Shown: positions 51,849 to 56,396 of the stretch, in pieces | Layout of the letters: every line of letters starts with the position of its first letter | Numbering within the stretch: the first letter of the stretch is position 1 | Assembly: GCA_019240395.1 (NCBI GenBank) | Contig: JAFAYM010000122.1 | Coordinates: 1 to 56,396 of the forward strand | Direction: 5' to 3' | From: Acidisphaera sp. | Lineage (GTDB): Bacteria; Pseudomonadota; Alphaproteobacteria; Acetobacterales; Acetobacteraceae | Length of the DNA: 56,396 nucleotides | Translations under genes and position numbers: made by a program | The notes under the pieces: generated by a model | What the model saw: the letters and a program-made list of their open reading frames with translations, nothing else | Databases searched by the model: none | What the model was told of the DNA's origin: nothing

Positions 51849-52871
51849 TCAGCTTCCGGGATACAAGTGGCACGCCACGAACTGACCGGGCTCGGGCTCG
51901 GCCAGGCGCGGCTCGCGCTCGCGGCAGACTGGCATCACGTGCGGACAGCGGGTGTGGAAGCGGCAGCCGGGGGGCGGATGCAGCGCGCTCGGGATCTCCC
52001 CGCCGACGAGGCGGCGTCGCGCCCGTCCGTGCGCACGATCGGCCGGCCGCAGCACCGGCACCGCGGCGATCAGTGCCTGCGTGTAGGGATGCAGCGGATT
52101 GGCGTAGAGCGCGCGCTTGGCGGCGATCTCCGCGATCTTGCCGAGATACATCACCGCGACCCGGTCGGCGATGTGCTTCACCACGGCGAGGTCGTGGGCG
52201 ATGAACAGATAGGTCAGCCGCAGCTCGGCCTGCAGATCCTGCAGCAGGTTGACGATCTGCGCCTGCACGGAAACATCCAGGGCCGAGACCGGCTCGTCGC
52301 AGACGATGAAGCGCGGCCGCAGCGCGAGCGCGCGGGCGATGCCGATGCGCTGGCGCTGGCCGCCGGAGAATTCGTGCGGAAAGCGGCCGAGGTAACGGCG
52401 CGACAGGCCGACCAGGTCGAGCGCCTCGGCGACCCGGCGCTGCGCTTCCTGGCGGGCGACGCCATGCACGTCCAGCGGCTCGCGCACGATCGCCTCGACG
52501 GAGAGGCGTGGGTCGAGCGCGCCGTACGGGTCCTGAAAGATGATCTGCATGACGCGTCGCTGTTCGCGCAGGCCTCTTGCGTCGAGCGCCAGGATGTCGC
52601 GTCCTTCGAACAGCACGCGCCCGCCGGTCGGCTCGATCAGCCGCAGCAGCATGCGCCCCAGGGTTGACTTGCCGCAGCCGGACTCGCCGACCAGCCCGAG
52701 CGTCTCGCCGGACAGGATCGCGAAGGAGACGTCGTCGACGGCGTGAAGCACGCCATGGTCACGGGCGAGCCAGCCGCCGGCCAACGGGAAGTGCTTGGTG
52801 AGACCCTGCGCCTCGAGCAGGGCGGCCGGAGCGTCAGGCGGCACGGTCGGCGCGGATGCAGGCGGCGGCAT
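51849..52871 (-). CDS. dppF: Oligopeptide/dipeptide ABC transporter ATPase (DppF/OppF-like)
   Basis: ATP-binding subunit, 340 residues: Walker [13 protein letters not shown]-loop [17 protein letters not shown] signature [15 protein letters not shown], Walker [14 protein letters not shown]. The C-terminal oligopeptide-ABC domain has [20 protein letters not shown]. Its start lies 38 bases inside the end of the DppD-like gene. Acts with the paired ATPase as heterodimer to drive import. Confidence 0.9.
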   Translation of the reverse strand: MPPPASAPTVPPDAPAALLEAQGLTKHFPLAGGWLARDHGVLHAVDDVSFAILSGETLGLVGESGCGKSTLGRMLLRLIEPTGGRVLFEGRDILALDARGLREQRRVMQIIFQDPYGALDPRLSVEAIVREPLDVHGVARQEAQRRVAEALDLVGLSRRYLGRFPHEFSGGQRQRIGIARALALRPRFIVCDEPVSALDVSVQAQIVNLLQDLQAELRLTYLFIAHDLAVVKHIADRVAVMYLGKIAEIAAKRALYANPLHPYTQALIAAVPVLRPADRAHGRARRRLVGGEIPSALHPPPGCRFHTRCPHVMPVCREREPRLAEPEPGQFVACHLYPGS

Positions 52872-53805
52872 GGCCCGGCGCCACCGGGTCGAGCGGCGGC
52901 ACCGCCCGCGAACATTCGGCAATGGCGATCGGGCAGCGCGGCGCGTACGGGCAGCCCGGCGGTCGGTGCGCGGGATCGGGCTGCAGCCCGGGGATCGCAA
53001 CCAGCCGCGGCCGGTCGGCCGCCAGCGAGGGTACGCAATCCAGCAGGCCGCGGGTGTAGGGATGCGCGGGACGCTCGAACAGGCGATCGACGGGCGCGGA
53101 TTCCACGACGCGCCCGGCATACATGACCAGCACGCGGTCGGCGGTCTCGGCGATCACGCCCATGTTGTGGGTGATCATCAGGATCGCCATGCCGAGCTCG
53201 TCGCGCAAATCCATCAGCAGGTCGAGAATCTGCGCCTGGATGGTGACGTCGAGTGCCGTGGTCGGCTCGTCGGCGATCAGCAGGCGGGGCCGGCAGGCCA
53301 GCGCGATGGCCAGCATCACGCGCTGGCGCTGGCCGCCGGAGAGCTGGTGCGGGTAGTCGCTGAGCCGGCGCTCGGGCGAGGGGATGCCGACCTTTTGCAG
53401 CATCTCGACGGCGCGGGCGCGCTGGGCGCGCGGCGACAGCCGCTCGTGCACGCGCAGCGTCTCGATGACCTGCTCGCCGATCGTGAAGACCGGGTTCAGC
53501 GAGGTCATCGGTTCCTGGAACACCATGGCGATGCCCGGACCGCGCACCGTTCGCAGCCGCGCTTCCGGCAGCGCGACCAGGTCCTGCCCGGCGAACAGCA
53601 CGGCGCCGGCGGCGACGCGGGCCGGCGGGCGCGGCAGCAGGCCCATCACGGTCAGCGCGGTCACGCTCTTGCCGCTGCCGGACTCCCCGACGATGCCCAG
53701 GAACTCGCCCGCGTCCAGCGAGAAGCTCACGTCCTCCACCGCACGAATTTCGCCCTGCCCGGTCGCGAAAGCCGTCGTGACGTTCCGCACCTCGAGGAGC
53801 GTCAT
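52834..53805 (-). CDS. dppD: Oligopeptide/dipeptide ABC transporter ATPase (DppD/OppD-like)
   Basis: ATP-binding subunit of 323 residues. Walker [13 protein letters not shown]-loop [13 protein letters not shown], signature [15 protein letters not shown], Walker [14 protein letters not shown], and C-terminal [16 protein letters not shown] with the conserved cysteines of oligopeptide ATPases (often an Fe-S site). ATG 53805 is preceded by an intergenic double-hairpin repeat and has no clear ribosome site. Confidence 0.9.
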   Translation of the reverse strand: MTLLEVRNVTTAFATGQGEIRAVEDVSFSLDAGEFLGIVGESGSGKSVTALTVMGLLPRPPARVAAGAVLFAGQDLVALPEARLRTVRGPGIAMVFQEPMTSLNPVFTIGEQVIETLRVHERLSPRAQRARAVEMLQKVGIPSPERRLSDYPHQLSGGQRQRVMLAIALACRPRLLIADEPTTALDVTIQAQILDLLMDLRDELGMAILMITHNMGVIAETADRVLVMYAGRVVESAPVDRLFERPAHPYTRGLLDCVPSLAADRPRLVAIPGLQPDPAHRPPGCPYAPRCPIAIAECSRAVPPLDPVAPGHAAACIRADRAA

Positions 53806-53831
53806 CGAGCGCCGCGCAGCGCTGACGGGGT

Positions 53832-53878
53832 TTGGGGCCGCTGGCCCCAATGGGGCTCCAGGGGGCAACGCCCCCTGG
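53832..53878 (-). repeat. Double-hairpin intergenic repeat, copy D
   Basis: TTGGGGCC/GGCCCCAA (53832-53850, GCT loop) and CCAGGGGGC/GCCCCCTGG (53858-53878, AAC loop), both perfect. It lies in the 79-base gap between the dppC stop and the dppD start within an operon, so it could lower ATPase expression relative to the permeases. Confidence 0.85.
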
Positions 53879-53884
53879 CCTGTT

Positions 53885-54772
53885 TCACTGCTGCACCCGC
53901 AGCCGCGGATCGAGCACGTCGCGCAATCCATCGCCCAGCATGTTGAGCCCGAGCACCGTCACCATCAGCGCCACTCCGGGAATGGCGATGATCCACGGCG
54001 CCTCCACCATGTATTGCCGGCCCTCCGCCATGATGTTGCCCCAGGTCGGCGTCGGCGGCACCGCGCCGAGTCCGAGGAAGCTCAAGGTCGCCTCGGTCAG
54101 CACCGCGTACGCGAACAGGAAGCTGAGCTGCACGATCAGCGGGGCCATCGAATTGGGCAGGATGTGCCGGCGCAGGATACGCCAGTCGCCGGCGCCGCAG
54201 GCGCGCGCCGCCTGCACGTATTCCATTTCCCGCACCACGATCACCGAGGAGCGCACGATGCGCGCGGTGCGCGGAATGTAGACGATCGCCAGCGCCAGGA
54301 TGACGTCGCCGGTCGACGGCCCGAGCACGGCGGTGATGCCGATCGCCAGCAGGATCGCCGGAAACGCCATCAGCGCGTCGTTGATGCGCATCAGCACGTT
54401 GTCGAGCCGCCGGTAGTAGCCGGCGAGCGCGCCGACGGCGGTGCCGAACACCGCGTTCAGGCCCACCACCGCGAGGCCCATCAGCACCGACAGCTGGGCG
54501 CCCCAGATCACCCGCGACCACAGGCTGCGGCCGAGATTGTCGGTGCCGAACAGGTGCCCGGCACCCGGCGGCAGGAATTTCTGGCGCATCGCGATGCGCG
54601 TGGGGTCGGCCGGCGCGATCACCGGCGCCAGCACGGCGGCGGCGAGGATCACGCCGAACAGCACGAGCCCGCTGACGAACAGCCGGTGGTGCAGCAGCCG
54701 CCCCAGCGTCTCGGCGGCGGGCGAGCGGCCGCGCACCGGCGCGGCGTCCAGGACGGCGGCCTCACCGGGCAT
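53885..54772 (-). CDS. dppC: Oligopeptide/dipeptide ABC transporter permease (DppC-like)
   Basis: A 295-residue permease: N-terminal extension, first helix LFVSGLVLFGVILAAAVLAP, the segment HLFGTDNLGRSLWSRVIWGAQ typical of DppC, and the EAA loop VQAARACGAGDWRILRRHILP. Its start overlaps the end of the DppB gene by 11 bases. Ends eight bases before repeat copy D. Confidence 0.92.
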   Translation of the reverse strand: MPGEAAVLDAAPVRGRSPAAETLGRLLHHRLFVSGLVLFGVILAAAVLAPVIAPADPTRIAMRQKFLPPGAGHLFGTDNLGRSLWSRVIWGAQLSVLMGLAVVGLNAVFGTAVGALAGYYRRLDNVLMRINDALMAFPAILLAIGITAVLGPSTGDVILALAIVYIPRTARIVRSSVIVVREMEYVQAARACGAGDWRILRRHILPNSMAPLIVQLSFLFAYAVLTEATLSFLGLGAVPPTPTWGNIMAEGRQYMVEAPWIIAIPGVALMVTVLGLNMLGDGLRDVLDPRLRVQQ

Positions 54773-55712
54773 CGTAGCGCACGCGCGGATCGAGCAGGGC
54801 GTAGCAGAGGTCGATGCCGATATTCACCAGCACCAGCAGCGCCGTCATGATCAGCAGCCCGCCCTGCACCAGCGGATAGTCGCGGTTGAGGATGGCCGAA
54901 GTCAGCAACTGGCCGATCCCCGGGATCGAGAACACGGTCTCCGTCACCACCGAGCCGGAGACCAGCAGCGTGATGACGATGCCCACGACCGTGGTTATCG
55001 GGATCAGCGCGTTGGCCAGCGCATGCTTGCCGACGACCATGCGGCCCGGCAGGCCTTTCGCGCGCGCGGTGCGTATGAAGTCCTGGCGCAGCGTCTCCAG
55101 CATCGTCGAGCGGGTGATGCGCGCGAGCAGCCCGACCTGCAGCAGCGCGAGCGAGATCGCCGGCATCGTCGCCGTCCGCAGCCAGCCCAGCGGGCTCTCG
55201 GTGAACGGCACGTAGCCGCCGGTCGGCAGCCAGCCGAGCTTGACGGCGAACAGGATGATCATCAGCAGCGCGAGCCAGAAGCTCGGCACGGAGATGCCGA
55301 ACATCGCAAACATCATCACCGCCTGGTCGGCCAGCGTGTTCTGCCGCAGCGCGCCGACGATGCCGGTGGCGAGCCCGAGCAGCAGGGTGATGACGAGCGC
55401 GTAGAGCGAGAGCGAGAGCGTGACCGGCAGGCGCTGCACGGTCGCCTGTGCGACGCCCTGGCCGAGCAGGATCGAGCGCCCGAGGTCGCCGTGCAGCAGG
55501 CCGGCGTAGTAGAGCCAGAGCTGCACCCAGAGCGACCGGTCGAGGCCGAGATCGTGGCGCAGCTGCGCGAGTTCCGCCGGCGTCGCACTGAGCCCGCCCA
55601 AGGCCGCGCTGGGATCACCGGGCACCATGTGGATCAGCCCGAACGTGATCAGGCTGACCATCAGCAGGATCGGCACGGCGGTGAGCAGGCGCTGCAGGAA
55701 GAAGCGGCCCAC
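54762..55712 (-). CDS. dppB: Oligopeptide/dipeptide ABC transporter permease (DppB-like)
   Basis: A 316-residue permease of the DppB group: GRFFLQRLLTAVPILLMVSLITFGL at the start, HMVPGDPS, the DLGRSILLGQGVAQA segment, and EAA loop FIRTARAKGLPGRMVVGKHALAN. GTG 55712 is directly preceded by a 7-bp hairpin; no Shine-Dalgarno can be seen between the two, which suggests translation control. Confidence 0.9.
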   Translation of the reverse strand: MGRFFLQRLLTAVPILLMVSLITFGLIHMVPGDPSAALGGLSATPAELAQLRHDLGLDRSLWVQLWLYYAGLLHGDLGRSILLGQGVAQATVQRLPVTLSLSLYALVITLLLGLATGIVGALRQNTLADQAVMMFAMFGISVPSFWLALLMIILFAVKLGWLPTGGYVPFTESPLGWLRTATMPAISLALLQVGLLARITRSTMLETLRQDFIRTARAKGLPGRMVVGKHALANALIPITTVVGIVITLLVSGSVVTETVFSIPGIGQLLTSAILNRDYPLVQGGLLIMTALLVLVNIGIDLCYALLDPRVRYDAR

Positions 55713-55713
55713 C

Positions 55714-55732
55714 CGCTCGCGTCCGGCGAGCG
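55714..55732 (-). promoter_or_regulatory. Hairpin between binding protein and dppB
   Basis: CGCTCGC/GCGAGCG with a 5-base loop fills the whole 21-base gap between the binding-protein stop and the dppB GTG, ending one base from the start codon. It would hinder ribosome access to dppB and could stabilise the upstream message. Confidence 0.55.
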
Positions 55733-55733
55733 C

Positions 55734-56396
55734 CTACTGGATGTAGACGTTGGACATGCGGGGGATCCGGAACGGCCGGAAGCCGTGCACGTCCGAGCGC
55801 ACCGCCTGCACCTTGGTCAGCGAGCCGAACGGATAGGCGTACACGCGCTCGAACGTCAGCTTCTGCATCCGGGCAAAGGCATCCTGCCTCCCCTGCGCGG
55901 TCGGCAGATTGTTCATGTCCTGCCAGGCGGCGACCATGTCGGGATCGTCCTTGCCGTTGGGCGGCCAGTAGCCGGCGTTCGGCGGCGCCAGGAACTGCAT
56001 GGTTGCGAGCGCGCCGAGCGCCGGCTGCGTGCCCCAGGCGGTGAAGAACAGGTTCCAGCCGGTCTCAGGCTTCTGGAACTGCTGCACCGAGGTCGGCCAG
56101 TCCACCACCGACAGCTTGGTGTTGATGCCGATCGACTTCAGCTCCTGCTCCACCACGAGCGCGGCGTTGTACATGCTCGGGTAGTCCTTGTTGGTGAGCA
56201 AGGTCACCGTCTCGCCCTTGTAGCCGGACTCCTGCAGGTATTTTTTCGCCAGCGCCGTGTCGTGCAGGTCGTAGAGTTCCTTGCCGGCGTCGGTGTAGTC
56301 GGGCTGGTTCGGGTACTGGAAGCCGACATTCAACTGGTAATTGCCGTCCGAGGCGGCGTCCATGATCTCATCCATGTCGAGCGCTGCCTGGATGGC
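55734..56396 (-). CDS. Extracellular solute-binding protein family 5 (dipeptide-type), C-terminal part
   Basis: Only the last 220 residues are in the window, the start lies beyond the right edge. Family 5 marks: NQPDYTDAGKELYDLHDTALAKKYLQESGYKG, VEQELKSIGINTKLSVVDW and FNVYAYPFG-like ERVYAYPFGSL near the end. It should deliver the substrate to DppB/DppC; the operon order binding protein-B-C-D-F is typical. Peptides, nickel, glutathione or opines are possible ligands. Confidence 0.87.
   Translation of the reverse strand, partial: AIQAALDMDEIMDAASDGNYQLNVGFQYPNQPDYTDAGKELYDLHDTALAKKYLQESGYKGETVTLLTNKDYPSMYNAALVVEQELKSIGINTKLSVVDWPTSVQQFQKPETGWNLFFTAWGTQPALGALATMQFLAPPNAGYWPPNGKDDPDMVAAWQDMNNLPTAQGRQDAFARMQKLTFERVYAYPFGSLTKVQAVRSDVHGFRPFRIPRMSNVYIQ

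Noticed and set aside
1-56396. tRNA, rRNA, CRISPR, insertion sequences and phage genes
   Set aside because: I scanned the intergenic regions for cloverleaf arms, regular spaced repeats, transposase motifs and terminal inverted repeats and saw none. Gaps are mostly under 250 bases.

Overview
The window is very GC-rich and gene-dense. Its families (ubiquinone hydroxylase Coq7, a Cox11-type assembly factor, an alphaproteobacterial-style HNH protein, GluQRS, TadE/F/G-like proteins, PuuB-like and acyl-CoA enzymes) and frequent GTG/TTG starts suggest an aerobic alphaproteobacterium, most likely Rhodospirillales/Acetobacteraceae. That placement is inferred from gene content, not from a marker phylogeny. 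I see no rRNA, tRNA, CRISPR array or insertion sequence, and no stretch over 300 bases lacks a gene.

Layout. 1-6231: polyamine-type binding protein (cut by the left edge), gluQ, a carboxylesterase, an HNH endonuclease, a Cox11-cytochrome c fusion, a lone antitoxin-like HTH protein, dsbB-coq7 and a glutathione transferase. 6263-10926: a sugar-type ABC importer lacking an ATPase, followed by an alpha/beta hydrolase and an SDR. 11050-12295: a papain-like cysteine protease lipoprotein paired with an unknown lipoprotein. 12311-16261 (minus): M19 dipeptidase, pyrophosphatase, and a coupled FAD oxidoreductase/3-hydroxyacyl-CoA dehydrogenase pair.

16530-28168 is a one-direction glycan locus: a three-part GT2-WbsX glycosyltransferase, a methyltransferase, a GT4-like glycosyltransferase, two tandem WcbI-like proteins (the first without the active-site NCQ motif), an unknown protein, a repeat protein sharing its repeats with the GT2 enzyme, and an FkbH-like enzyme next to its own acyl carrier protein. 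I infer that FkbH and the ACP make a three-carbon acyl thioester that a WcbI-type transferase could place on a surface glycan.

29180-33801 is a tightly packed four-gene unit of two uncharacterised proteins with membrane segments, a DyP-type peroxidase and an unusual cytochrome P450. A Tat-type flavoprotein oxidase with two predicted covalent flavin links lies nearby. This looks like an undescribed oxidative cassette.

36480-49011 holds ordinary metabolism (N-formylglutamate amidohydrolase, acyl-CoA dehydrogenase, M20 peptidase, LLM flavoenzyme, hydrolases), an MdtA/MdtB-like RND pump, a GNAT enzyme and an HtrA-like protein that has lost all three catalytic residues. 49167-51834 is an orphan TadE/TadF/TadG-like set. 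51849-56396 (minus) is a dipeptide-type ABC importer cut by the right edge.

A double-hairpin intergenic repeat occurs at six places, nearly always just after a gene end. One copy has a wholly different but still perfectly paired stem, so pairing rather than sequence seems to be conserved.
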